Source of the DNA: Spirochaetales bacterium
GTDB taxonomy: Bacteria; Spirochaetota; Spirochaetia; Sphaerochaetales; Sphaerochaetaceae
Direction of reading: 5' to 3'
DNA: 23,273 bases
Assembly (NCBI GenBank): GCA_017475725.1
Contig: JAFVFA010000270.1
Location: 1 to 23,273, forward strand
The notes beneath the pieces were generated by a model that made no database searches, had not been told where the DNA came from, and worked only from the letters and a program-made list of their open reading frames with translations. This document shows, in pieces, positions 1-6,592 of the stretch. Position 1 is the stretch's first letter. Every line of letters starts with the position of its first letter. Both the position numbers and the translations under genes were made by a program.

Positions 1-2
1 GA

Positions 3-1589
3 ATGATGAAGAAAATTCTTACAGCATTATTGGTTGTTCTGCTGGTAGCACTCCAGGGTGTTGCCGCATGTACAATTTTCGCGGTTTCAAAGGGTGCCAC
101 GGCTGATGGAATCACCATCACATCACACACCTGCGACTCAACAAGCGACGACCTCAGATTGTGGGTCATCCCATCATTCGAGGCCGGAGAGAGAGATCTT
201 GTCCTTGACGGACGTGCCGGTGCCGACTACTCGAAGTTCCCGGAGGTCAAGGACTACGGCAGAAACGGTATGGCTCTTGCCACACTCAACTATGACAAGC
301 CGACCAACCAGTATCTGCACGCCATGTACTCATTCATCAACGACAAGGGTCTCAGCGTGAACGAGTCAACATGCTGGTACTGGTCCAACACCGATCAGGA
401 CACCAAGCTCAAGAACGCTTTCGCAAAGGACGAGGGTATCGTTGACTGCTACATGGTCCAGGACTATGCCCTTGAGACCTGCTCAACGGCACGTGAGGCC
501 GTCGAGGCCATGGGCGCTCTCGTTGAGGAGTACGGCTGGTACGGCACGAACTCCTGCGAGTGTGTCTGCGTCGCTGACGGAAACGAGGCTTGGGTCATGG
601 AGTTCTACGGCGGAAAGGCCTGGGTTGCAGTCAGAGTTCCTGAAGGAAAGGTCTTTGTAAGCGCAAACAGAGCAAGAATCAACCACTTCGACTTCGACGA
701 TCCTGAGAACTACCTCTGCACAACAAACCTCAGAGAGTGGGCAAAGGAGAACGATCTGTGGGACGGCGAGAGCGAATTCATCCCTTGCAGAATCTTCTGC
801 CCGAGAAGCGATGCCTACTCAGTCAACAGAGAGTGGTCAGCCCTCACACAGCTTGATCCTTCCCTGGACATCGACAGAACCGATCCTGACCACGACCTCA
901 ACTGGCCGCTGTTCGTCACTCCTGCAGAGCCTGTCACAGTCGACACAATCTACAAGATCTCCTCTTCCAACTACGAGGGAACAGAGATTGACGTCACCAA
1001 GACAATCGAGGCTGGTGCATTCGGCAACCCGCTGAACTCAAACAACACTCTCAGAACCATCAACTGCTATCGCTGCACATACATCGAGATCGCAGCTGTC
1101 GACGCAACTCTCCCAGAGGAGGCAAGATGTCTTGCTTACTTCGGTTGGGGCGCACCTGTCAGCACATACCTCACTCCGGTCTTCGCATCACAGAAGTCCC
1201 TGCCGGACTTCTTCGGCCGTGGCCTGAGAAGCGAGTATGATCCGAACTCCGGATGGTGGCTCAGCGAAGTCGTCCAGATGCAGGTCCAGAGAAACTACAA
1301 CGCAGCCATTGAGGACCTCAAGGCCGTCAGAGATCCGAAGCTTGCCACTGTCTACGAGCAGACAAGGGCCGCCCAGGAGATTGCAGCTTCAATGATCGAG
1401 CTGGGAAACAAGGACGCAGCAGTTGCATTCCTCACAGCATATGCAAACAGCACAGCAGAGGATTGGTTCGAGACATGGCAGGACCTCAGTGCTGCCCTCG
1501 AGACGAAGTATGCTCTTGGCAACGTCAACATGAGCGTTCCGAGAGAGCCGGATGCATGGCGTGCAATAAAGGATACAATCGTTGAGTAA
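3..1589 (+). CDS. C69-family dipeptidase, exported
   Basis: This 528-residue protein resembles peptidase family C69 (dipeptidase A type), N-terminal-nucleophile hydrolases that cleave short peptides. A hydrophobic signal peptide (about residues 5-22) ends directly before Cys23 in the motif CTIFAVSKGATADG. In this family the catalytic cysteine becomes the N-terminal residue after processing, so signal cleavage could itself expose the nucleophile. The body has the expected acidic and aromatic-rich C69 sequence and a length near the family norm. It therefore probably acts in the periplasm or at the cell surface. ATG codons lie at 3 and 6, and the ribosome binding site falls outside the window, so the exact start is open. 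The next gene begins 18 bp downstream with its own good ribosome binding site, suggesting one transcript ending at the terminator at 2292. The family call is confident; the substrate is unknown. Confidence 0.9.
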   Translation: MMKKILTALLVVLLVALQGVAACTIFAVSKGATADGITITSHTCDSTSDDLRLWVIPSFEAGERDLVLDGRAGADYSKFPEVKDYGRNGMALATLNYDKPTNQYLHAMYSFINDKGLSVNESTCWYWSNTDQDTKLKNAFAKDEGIVDCYMVQDYALETCSTAREAVEAMGALVEEYGWYGTNSCECVCVADGNEAWVMEFYGGKAWVAVRVPEGKVFVSANRARINHFDFDDPENYLCTTNLREWAKENDLWDGESEFIPCRIFCPRSDAYSVNREWSALTQLDPSLDIDRTDPDHDLNWPLFVTPAEPVTVDTIYKISSSNYEGTEIDVTKTIEAGAFGNPLNSNNTLRTINCYRCTYIEIAAVDATLPEEARCLAYFGWGAPVSTYLTPVFASQKSLPDFFGRGLRSEYDPNSGWWLSEVVQMQVQRNYNAAIEDLKAVRDPKLATVYEQTRAAQEIAASMIELGNKDAAVAFLTAYANSTAEDWFETWQDLSAALETKYALGNVNMSVPREPDAWRAIKDTIVE

Positions 1590-1607
1590 TACACAAAGGA
1601 GACACAA

Positions 1608-2264
1608 ATGAAGAAATTTAAAACAGCATTTGCGATTCTGCTTGTGTTCTTCTCCTGCCAGGCTGTCTTTGCAGGGTTTGTACCTGTAGGTCAGGCGGAC
1701 AAGGCCGTGGTGACACCGCTTGCAGCAGCATGTGATGTCCTTAGGGTCGAGGCCGCAGGAGAAAAGGATGCTGAGGCATTCTACTTTGCCATGGCTTCCG
1801 CAACGGATAAGCAGATCGATGAGATGCTTGCCAGATATGGCGTGAATGGTGGATATGTTCCAGTGACATCAATGGATGATCTGGCACTTCTGTTCCCTCG
1901 TGGAGTCGAAGAGGCAGACCGCTATGATTCATTCAAGAGGGCAGCTGCACACCTCGGCTTCCTTGCAGACAGGATCTCCGGTTCTTCTGCTGTGGAGGCA
2001 GCAAAGGCATCTTTCTCTCTTGTGGGCTATGACTTTGTTGTTGAGCTGGCAGACGGTTCAATGGCATTCAAGTACCTTGACGTCACAAGTGCCGCAGAGG
2101 ACAAGGCTATCGCCGATGCTCTGATGGCAATCGCACCGGGCGCTGTCTCCTGTGCAGCACCGAAGGGTGGAAGGATTGACATCAAGACAAACGGAATGAC
2201 CCAGTTCGAGTTCGATGTCTTCTGTGCCGCAACACTTGGGCTCATCTACGACACAATCTATTGA
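1608..2264 (+). CDS. Secreted protein of unknown function
   Basis: I do not recognise this 218-residue protein. It starts with a typical Sec signal peptide: charged MKKFK, a hydrophobic core, and likely cleavage after AVFA near residue 22. The mature part is alanine-rich and mildly acidic, with predicted mixed helix and strand, four cysteines and no further membrane segment. The ATG at 1608 is preceded by AAAGGAG at normal spacing. It lies 18 bp after the C69 dipeptidase on the same strand and is followed by a strong intrinsic terminator, so it is probably the last gene of that transcript. A role with the dipeptidase in the periplasm is suggested by position only. The coding call is well supported by signal peptide, ribosome binding site and context. 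Confidence 0.8.
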   Translation: MKKFKTAFAILLVFFSCQAVFAGFVPVGQADKAVVTPLAAACDVLRVEAAGEKDAEAFYFAMASATDKQIDEMLARYGVNGGYVPVTSMDDLALLFPRGVEEADRYDSFKRAAAHLGFLADRISGSSAVEAAKASFSLVGYDFVVELADGSMAFKYLDVTSAAEDKAIADALMAIAPGAVSCAAPKGGRIDIKTNGMTQFEFDVFCAATLGLIYDTIY

Positions 2265-2291
2265 TTTGCCATAGATTCGAAGAATTGTTTT

Positions 2292-2324
2292 CCAGAGGTG
2301 CGTTGCTGCACCTCTGGTTTTTTT
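2292..2324 (+). terminator. Intrinsic terminator before the PgsW-like gene
   Basis: A perfect 10-bp stem (CCAGAGGTGC at 2292-2301 with GCACCTCTGG at 2308-2317), a 6-base loop and a run of seven T (2318-2324) form a textbook rho-independent terminator. It sits 27 bp after the secreted-protein gene and ends only 11 bp before the next start codon. Confidence 0.93.
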
Positions 2325-2335
2325 GAAGGCTTGAT

Positions 2336-3418
2336 ATGAGAATAAGCATTGGAAAAGCATATCTGGTTGCAGCCCTCTGCGTTTGTGCGGCTTTCGTTGC
2401 CGCAATCCTCGGTTTCGCCAGATTGGAGGAGAACCGTTATATCGGCATGCAACTCTCTTCAGCGCGGAAGATGGCGGAAGCGGAGGCCTATCTGAAGGAG
2501 AAGATGCTTGCTTTGGGCATTGAGCCTGAGGCGGAGGACATCAACGAGACTCTTCTTTTCGGTCCTGAGTTCACCGAACTGACAAGCACCCCCGGAGCCG
2601 TAGAAGCCAAGAGAACAAGCCTTGATCCGAATTTTGCCGCCGCAATGGTGAGATACTACCGGAAGGCGGGTCTCAAGAAGGGCGACACCCTTGCCATAGG
2701 GGCAAGCGGGTCCTTTCCCGGTCTTGCAATCGCCGCTGTTATAGCCGCAACGGAATACGGTCTGAGAACAGAGGCCATTGTAAGCCTTGGAGCCTCGATG
2801 CATGGAGCCACCAGGGTCGAGTTCAACATCTTCGACATTCTTCTCTCTGTGAAGGATGCCGGCTATGCGGACTTCGATCTGCTCGCAATCTCCAGAGGTG
2901 GGGCCAACGATGAAGGCGGCAGTGTGATGGAGGGGCTGATCTTCGAGGGAACCCCTCAGCTTGCCTATGACATCTGCCGGAAGGTGGCGGATGAGACCGG
3001 TGCGGAGTTCCTTGTCTATGACAGTCTTCTGGACAACATGAACAGAAGGATCGAACTCTTCGGAGACGTTGACATGTTCGTCAATGTCGGTGGGGCTCTG
3101 ATCAATCAGGGGGTAGGCATGGAGGGTCATAGCTTCCCGCAGGGGCTCATCCTTGACAGACAGCCTCTTCCTGACGTCAAGGTCAAGGGTCTCTGCTACG
3201 AGTACTCCGCAAGGGGCATTCCTGTTCTGAACCTTCTGAACGTGAAGCAGCTTGCCGCCGATAACGGCATACCCTTCGATCCCGTTCCGCTCTCAAAGCC
3301 TGAGGACTGCGTGGTCCAATCCGAGACGCGATACAGCCTTGCATTGATCATTCTGGGGATAGTAAGCACCACTTTCATACTTGCTGTTGGAGTCGTTCTT
3401 TCAAGAAAAAAGAAGTAG
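2336..3418 (+). CDS. pgsW: Poly-gamma-glutamate system protein (PgsW family)
   Basis: The 360-residue sequence resembles the 'poly-gamma-glutamate system protein' family found beside pgsB/pgsC-type synthetases in several anaerobes. It has an N-terminal membrane segment (about 7-27), a large soluble domain with glycine-rich stretches (GASGSFPG, SLGASMHGATR, NVGGALINQG), and a C-terminal membrane segment (about 333-355) ending SRKKK. The topology suggests an extracytoplasmic domain anchored at both ends. It presumably helps make or export poly-gamma-glutamate, but its biochemical step is not established to my knowledge. The ATG at 2336 has a weak GAAGG six bases upstream and lies 11 bp after a terminator, leaving almost no room for its own promoter. 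No synthetase gene is in this window, although one could lie to the left. The symbol rests on family recognition without a search. Confidence 0.72.
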   Translation: MRISIGKAYLVAALCVCAAFVAAILGFARLEENRYIGMQLSSARKMAEAEAYLKEKMLALGIEPEAEDINETLLFGPEFTELTSTPGAVEAKRTSLDPNFAAAMVRYYRKAGLKKGDTLAIGASGSFPGLAIAAVIAATEYGLRTEAIVSLGASMHGATRVEFNIFDILLSVKDAGYADFDLLAISRGGANDEGGSVMEGLIFEGTPQLAYDICRKVADETGAEFLVYDSLLDNMNRRIELFGDVDMFVNVGGALINQGVGMEGHSFPQGLILDRQPLPDVKVKGLCYEYSARGIPVLNLLNVKQLAADNGIPFDPVPLSKPEDCVVQSETRYSLALIILGIVSTTFILAVGVVLSRKKK

Positions 3419-3429
3419 TTTGATCTTTG

Positions 3430-3480
3430 TTTACTTGCCAGAAAATCTGATGTAAAATTTGACATCAGATTTTTGGAGGA
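3430..3480 (+). promoter_or_regulatory. Toxin-antitoxin promoter with palindromic operator
   Basis: A perfect 12-bp inverted repeat (AAAATCTGATGT at 3442-3453 with ACATCAGATTTT at 3462-3473, 8-bp spacer) lies just upstream of the antitoxin. A promoter fits across it: -35 TTTACT (3430-3435), a 17-bp spacer and -10 TAAAAT (3453-3458), so the -10 box lies within the palindrome. A GGAGGA ribosome binding site follows at 3475. This matches the usual autorepression of such modules by the antitoxin-toxin complex. Because T bases follow the right arm, the same hairpin could also weakly end upstream transcription. Confidence 0.72.
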
Positions 3481-3483
3481 ACA

Positions 3484-3741
3484 ATGCCTAACATCAAACC
3501 CATATCCGATTTCAGAAACTACTACGATGTGTTTTCGGAAGTCCATGAGAATGAACCTGTATACGTCACAAAGAGCGGAAGGGGTATGTACGTGGTCTCC
3601 ACAATAGATGAATATGAGGAATACCAGCGGCTCAAGGCTGTAATGTGGCCCAGGTCTGAATTAGAGCGAACAGAGAGACGGGATGAAGAGGAAGGTCTTC
3701 TTTCCGAAGATGAATTGAAGGAGAGACTCAACATAAAATGA
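3484..3741 (+). CDS. Type II antitoxin, Phd/YefM family
   Basis: This 85-residue protein has the Phd/YefM pattern. The N-terminal DNA-binding fold includes PISDFRNYYDVFSEV, then VYVTKSGRGMYVVSTIDEYEEYQRL, where antitoxins of this family typically read 'ITKNGRGVAVLMSLEEYE'. A charged, glutamate-rich C-terminal tail (from about residue 55) is the part that normally wraps and neutralises the toxin. Family members both bind their own promoter and block the toxin. The start has GGAGGA four bases upstream, and a perfect palindrome overlaps the predicted promoter. Its stop overlaps the toxin start by four bases (ATGA at 3738-3741), giving translational coupling. The pair is visibly A+T-richer than neighbouring core genes, which fits horizontal acquisition. 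Confidence 0.9.
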   Translation: MPNIKPISDFRNYYDVFSEVHENEPVYVTKSGRGMYVVSTIDEYEEYQRLKAVMWPRSELERTERRDEEEGLLSEDELKERLNIK

Positions 3742-4076
3742 GGATTCTTTATTCAAGAGACTTCGAGGAAGACTTGAAGAAAATAATCGACTATATCTCA
3801 TACAAACTGCAGAATAGGAAGGCAGCAGAAGATCTTCTGAAAAGAATCTTTGAAGAAATAGCCAGACTAAAGGACAATCCACATATCGGCATTCCTCTTG
3901 CATCTCTGTTTCAGACTAGCAATTCCTGGGAGTACAGAAAGATAGTCATAGGAAATTACATTCTGATATATAGGATTGTTTCAGACATTGTTGTGGAAAG
4001 AGTCTTCTACGGAAGAAGGGACTACATCAAACAACTGTTTTCCAATGATATAAATGATAGTCTAAAAAAGTGTTAA
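3738..4076 (+). CDS. Type II toxin, RelE/ParE family
   Basis: This 112-residue protein has the RelE/ParE toxin plan. The N-terminal strand and helices (MRILYSRDFEEDLKKIIDYI) are followed by a helix ending near LKDNPHIG, then the beta-sheet core with EYRKIVIGNYILIYRI and the terminal strand VERVFYGRRDY. These match family signatures 'R.l.vg.Y.iiY.v' and 'v.rv.hgrRdy'. ParE-type members inhibit gyrase, while RelE-type members cut ribosome-bound mRNA. The final RVFYGRRDY fits ParE better, but the sequence alone does not decide. It overlaps the antitoxin stop by four bases, and an SGNH hydrolase gene starts three bases after its stop. It is A+T-rich like its partner. Confidence 0.88.
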   Translation: MRILYSRDFEEDLKKIIDYISYKLQNRKAAEDLLKRIFEEIARLKDNPHIGIPLASLFQTSNSWEYRKIVIGNYILIYRIVSDIVVERVFYGRRDYIKQLFSNDINDSLKKC

Positions 4077-4079
4077 TAT

Positions 4080-4793
4080 ATGAAAAAACCAAGAAATTTG
4101 ATTACTATAAGCCTTGTTTTGTTTACTTTTATGTTCTGTTCTTGCAATCAGGACGACAGTGTGAGCATAGGGTCCTATGAAAACATGTATGCCCATCTGG
4201 TCCAGATGTGGGCATACAACGTCCAGAACGGCGACGGCACGGCCAAAACAGCCTTCTATGGGGATTCCAGGGTGGCCGGGGCTGACTGGTATTCGGCCTA
4301 TCCCGACTATGACATAGTGAATCTGGGTGTCGGCGGTGACAAGGTGGAGCAGACAATTACCAGACTGTCTCTTTTGGATGCCTATGAGGTCAAGCACTGC
4401 TTTCTTGCCATAGGAGGGAACAATGCCCTGAGCGACAGCTTCGACTCCGCCTGCTTCCGCACAAACTACGACAGGCTTCTTACAGAGCTTGAGAGCAGAA
4501 GCATCACAGTCTATGTCAACACTGTTGCAGGTCTTACCAGGGCAAAGGCCTCTGAAAGCAGGAAGATTGACAGAAAAAACAACAACATAAAGACCGTGAA
4601 TTCCATAATCAAAGAACTTGCCGCCGCCCACAACATGACTGTGATAGACATGGCAGGCCTTATGAATGACAGCGAAGGCTATCTTCAGGACCAGTACGCA
4701 TGCTCCGATGGAGTGCATTTCAGCGATTTTGGAAACCAGTGCTGGTTCGATGCACTTGAGCCCTATGTGAAAGCCGCGGAAGAGGCTCTTTGA
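4080..4793 (+). CDS. SGNH/GDSL-type hydrolase, lipoprotein
   Basis: The 237-residue protein contains the SGNH esterase blocks in order: GDSR with likely nucleophile Ser63, NLGVGGD with oxyanion Gly83 or Gly85, GGNN at 112-115 with oxyanion Asn114, and DGVHFSDFG with Asp210 and His213. Such enzymes remove acyl or acetyl groups from lipids, sugars or cell-wall polymers; the substrate here is unknown. The N-terminus is a signal peptide whose best lipidation site is Cys22 (FCSC), a loose lipobox of the kind accepted in spirochaetes. The start lies three bases after the toxin stop with no good ribosome binding site, so translation may be coupled to the toxin gene. The first 60 or so bases are A+T-rich like the toxin, and the rest matches the core genes. 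Confidence 0.85.
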   Translation: MKKPRNLITISLVLFTFMFCSCNQDDSVSIGSYENMYAHLVQMWAYNVQNGDGTAKTAFYGDSRVAGADWYSAYPDYDIVNLGVGGDKVEQTITRLSLLDAYEVKHCFLAIGGNNALSDSFDSACFRTNYDRLLTELESRSITVYVNTVAGLTRAKASESRKIDRKNNNIKTVNSIIKELAAAHNMTVIDMAGLMNDSEGYLQDQYACSDGVHFSDFGNQCWFDALEPYVKAAEEAL

Positions 4794-4801
4794 CCACAAC
4801 C

Positions 4802-4889
4802 TTTCCGATTGGACTCCTTTTCAGTAAATTTGACGGGATTCATGAGAACAACTATTCCGGAGGAGAAACATGGAAAGAAAGCAGTTCAA
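4802..4889 (+). repeat. Copy 1 of the htpG promoter/leader repeat
   Basis: Bases 4805-4889 are identical to 6508-6592 (85 of 85). The copy carries the htpG -10 box TAAATT (4825-4830), the leader, the GGAGG ribosome binding site (4859-4863), the ATG (4870-4872) and the next 17 coding bases. Its -35 box reads TTTCCG (4802-4807) instead of TTGCCG because identity begins inside that box. It probably acts as a promoter for the ATPase gene at 5146, with a leader of about 300 bases. Confidence 0.95.
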
Positions 4890-4986
4890 CCTCTGTTTCA
4901 ATGATATTTTTGGATTTGAACCATACAAAATGCAAAGCATGGTTGCAGTTCTTGCGTTGAGTGTAACATTCCCAAGAAAACGCTAG
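4870..4986 (+). pseudogene. Truncated htpG start fused to foreign sequence (38 codons)
   Basis: The duplicated htpG ribosome binding site and ATG open a 38-codon frame that reads MERKQF exactly like HtpG, then leaves the homology at base 4890 and stops at TAG 4984-4986. It is probably a by-product of the duplication and not a functional protein. It may still be translated, because its ribosome binding site is as strong as that of htpG, and it could act as an upstream reading frame for the ATPase gene. Its stop falls exactly at the first 17-bp repeat. Confidence 0.6.
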
Positions 4987-5115
4987 AATCCTGCGCTTTT
5001 CGGCATTTTTGCATGTTTGCAATCCTGCGCTTTTCGGAAAACTTATCATAAATGTTGAATAATCCTGCGCTTTTCGGCATTTTTGTGTGTTTGCAATCTT
5101 GCGCTTTTCGGAAAA
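4987..5115 (+). repeat. Array of four 17-bp motifs upstream of the ATPase gene
   Basis: The motif AATCCTGCGCTTTTCGG occurs at 4987-5003, 5021-5037 and 5061-5077, and with one change (CT for CC) at 5095-5111. Spacing is 34, 40 and 34 bp, so the array is really a 55-bp double unit (4987-5041 and 5061-5115, three mismatches) repeated at a 74-bp period. The motif is not an obvious hairpin on its own and no cas genes are present. It lies between the duplicated promoter and the ATPase ribosome binding site, so it is probably transcribed in the leader. Function is unknown. Confidence 0.9.
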
Positions 5116-5145
5116 AATGATACATTTTCATGTAGGAGATCCAAC

Positions 5146-6501
5146 ATGTTTGAAAGAAAGATATATGATAGGCTTCTGGAGTGGAAGAGAACCAGCAACG
5201 GATCCAAGGCTCTTCTGATTGAGGGAGCCAGACGTATAGGAAAATCCACAATAGTTGAGGAGTTCGCCAAAAGAGAATATCGCAGCTACATATTGATTGA
5301 TTTCAACAGAGTGAACGATGTTGTGATTGAGGCTTTTCGTCACTTCGGGGCCAAACTTGACGATTTCTTTATGGTTCTCAAGGCAGAATACAATGTGGAG
5401 CTTTACAAAAGGGAGTCTCTGATAATATTCGACGAGGTTCAAAAGTATCCCCATGCCAGAGAAATGGTTAAGTACTTTGTAGCTGACGGCAGGTATGATT
5501 ACATCGAAACAGGCTCCCTCATCTCCATAAAAGAGAACGTGAAGGATATAACGATTCCCTCAGAGGAACGGATAATCAAGATGTACCCGATGGATTTTGA
5601 GGAGTTCTGCTGGGCATTGGGGAACAGACAGATACTTGATGTCATAAGGGACTACTTCAATAGGCGTGAAGCTCTTCCAAGAGGTCTTCACAACACGGCA
5701 ATGCTGCTTTTCAGGCAGTATCTGATGATTGGAGGAATGCCGAAAAGTGTGGACATGTACCTTTCCAACGGAAAGGACTTTGAGAAAGCGGACATAGAGA
5801 AAAGAGACATCCTTGCCTTATACAGAGAGGACATCCGCAAGATAGACAGAAAATATCAGGCGAAGGTACAGGCCACATTTGATCATATTCCTGCTTTCCT
5901 TTCAAAGCACGAGAAACGCGTTGTGATTTCGAAGATTGACCCATCTGCAAAGATTGAAAGCTATGAGGACTCCTTCTTCTGGCTTTCAGATTCCATGATC
6001 TGCAACGAGTGTTTCAACTGCAACGACCCGAATGTCGGTTTGTCGATCAACGAGGAGAGAACGTTCGTCAAATGCTATATGGGTGATACCGGACTTCTTG
6101 TAAGCCATGCATTCGATGAAGACGAGATCATGTCCGGAAATCTGTACAGGGGAATTCTTTTTGACAAACTGTCCATAAACGAAGGTATGCTTTATGAGAA
6201 CGCCATTGCTCAAATGCTTGTTTCCAACGGGCATAGGTTGTTCTTCTATACGAGATACAACCAGGAGAAGCATCGAAACGACATTGAAATAGACTTCATT
6301 CTCTCTGATGGAGGAAAGGTCAAAGGGAAGATAATTCCCATTGAGGTCAAATCCGCTTCCAAGTATTCAATCACCTCTCTTCAGAGGTTCAATGAGAAGT
6401 ACAGAAACAGAATATCATCAAGCTATGTCATCCATCCCAGAAACCTCATCGTCAAGGATGGTGTGGTCTGCATTCCACCATATATGACGTTCTGTCTTTG
6501 A
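5146..6501 (+). CDS. AAA-family ATPase with DUF4143 C-terminus
   Basis: A 451-residue protein of the common but poorly characterised AAA_14 plus DUF4143 type. The Walker A motif is GARRIGKST at residues 27-35 and Walker B is LIIFDEVQ with Asp96 and Glu97. A sensor-like ETGS follows. Near the C-terminus, DIEIDFIL (379-386) and IEVKSA (399-404) resemble the D...ExK core of PD-(D/E)XK nuclease folds, often seen in this family. The cellular role is unknown; such genes are abundant and mobile in anaerobes. The start at 5146 is chosen over an in-frame ATG at 5083 because AGGAG (5134-5138) precedes it at ideal spacing and 5083 lies inside the repeat array. The gene lies between two copies of the htpG promoter and is A+T-richer than htpG, which indicates insertion. 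Confidence 0.87.
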   Translation: MFERKIYDRLLEWKRTSNGSKALLIEGARRIGKSTIVEEFAKREYRSYILIDFNRVNDVVIEAFRHFGAKLDDFFMVLKAEYNVELYKRESLIIFDEVQKYPHAREMVKYFVADGRYDYIETGSLISIKENVKDITIPSEERIIKMYPMDFEEFCWALGNRQILDVIRDYFNRREALPRGLHNTAMLLFRQYLMIGGMPKSVDMYLSNGKDFEKADIEKRDILALYREDIRKIDRKYQAKVQATFDHIPAFLSKHEKRVVISKIDPSAKIESYEDSFFWLSDSMICNECFNCNDPNVGLSINEERTFVKCYMGDTGLLVSHAFDEDEIMSGNLYRGILFDKLSINEGMLYENAIAQMLVSNGHRLFFYTRYNQEKHRNDIEIDFILSDGGKVKGKIIPIEVKSASKYSITSLQRFNEKYRNRISSSYVIHPRNLIVKDGVVCIPPYMTFCL

Positions 6502-6504
6502 TTC

Positions 6505-6592
6505 TTGCCGATTGGACTCCTTTTCAGTAAATTTGACGGGATTCATGAGAACAACTATTCCGGAGGAGAAACATGGAAAGAAAGCAGTTCAA
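6505..6592 (+). promoter_or_regulatory. htpG promoter and leader, copy 2 of the 85-bp repeat
   Basis: A sigma-70-like promoter reads -35 TTGCCG (6505-6510), 17-bp spacer, -10 TAAATT (6528-6533), followed by a leader of about 35 bases and the GGAGG ribosome binding site (6562-6566) for the ATG at 6573. No CIRCE heat-shock operator is visible. Bases 6508-6592 are the perfect repeat of 4805-4889. The first half of the -35 box (TTG) lies outside the repeat and is supplied by the sequence that follows the ATPase stop codon. Confidence 0.75.

Noticed and set aside
4062..4799. 245-codon minus-strand frame opposite the SGNH hydrolase
   Set aside because: The plus strand encodes ordered SGNH motifs and a signal peptide. 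The minus frame has no recognisable motif and mirrors codon bias of the real gene.
4987..5115. Four regularly spaced repeats as a CRISPR array
   Set aside because: The repeats are only 17 bp, the intervening segments are themselves repeated (positions 5004-5020 and 5078-5094 nearly match), and no cas genes are near.
5083..5145. Upstream start of the ATPase gene at 5083
   Set aside because: It would add 21 residues encoded by the repeat array without a ribosome binding site, while 5146 has AGGAG at ideal distance.
6501..6572. CIRCE or other heat-shock operator upstream of htpG
   Set aside because: No TTAGCACTC-N9-GAGTGCTAA-like inverted repeat is present; only a sigma-70-like promoter is visible.
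4805..6592. The 85-bp repeats as target-site duplication of an insertion sequence
   Set aside because: Insertion-sequence target duplications are usually 2-14 bp, no terminal inverted repeats are evident, and the enclosed gene is not a transposase.
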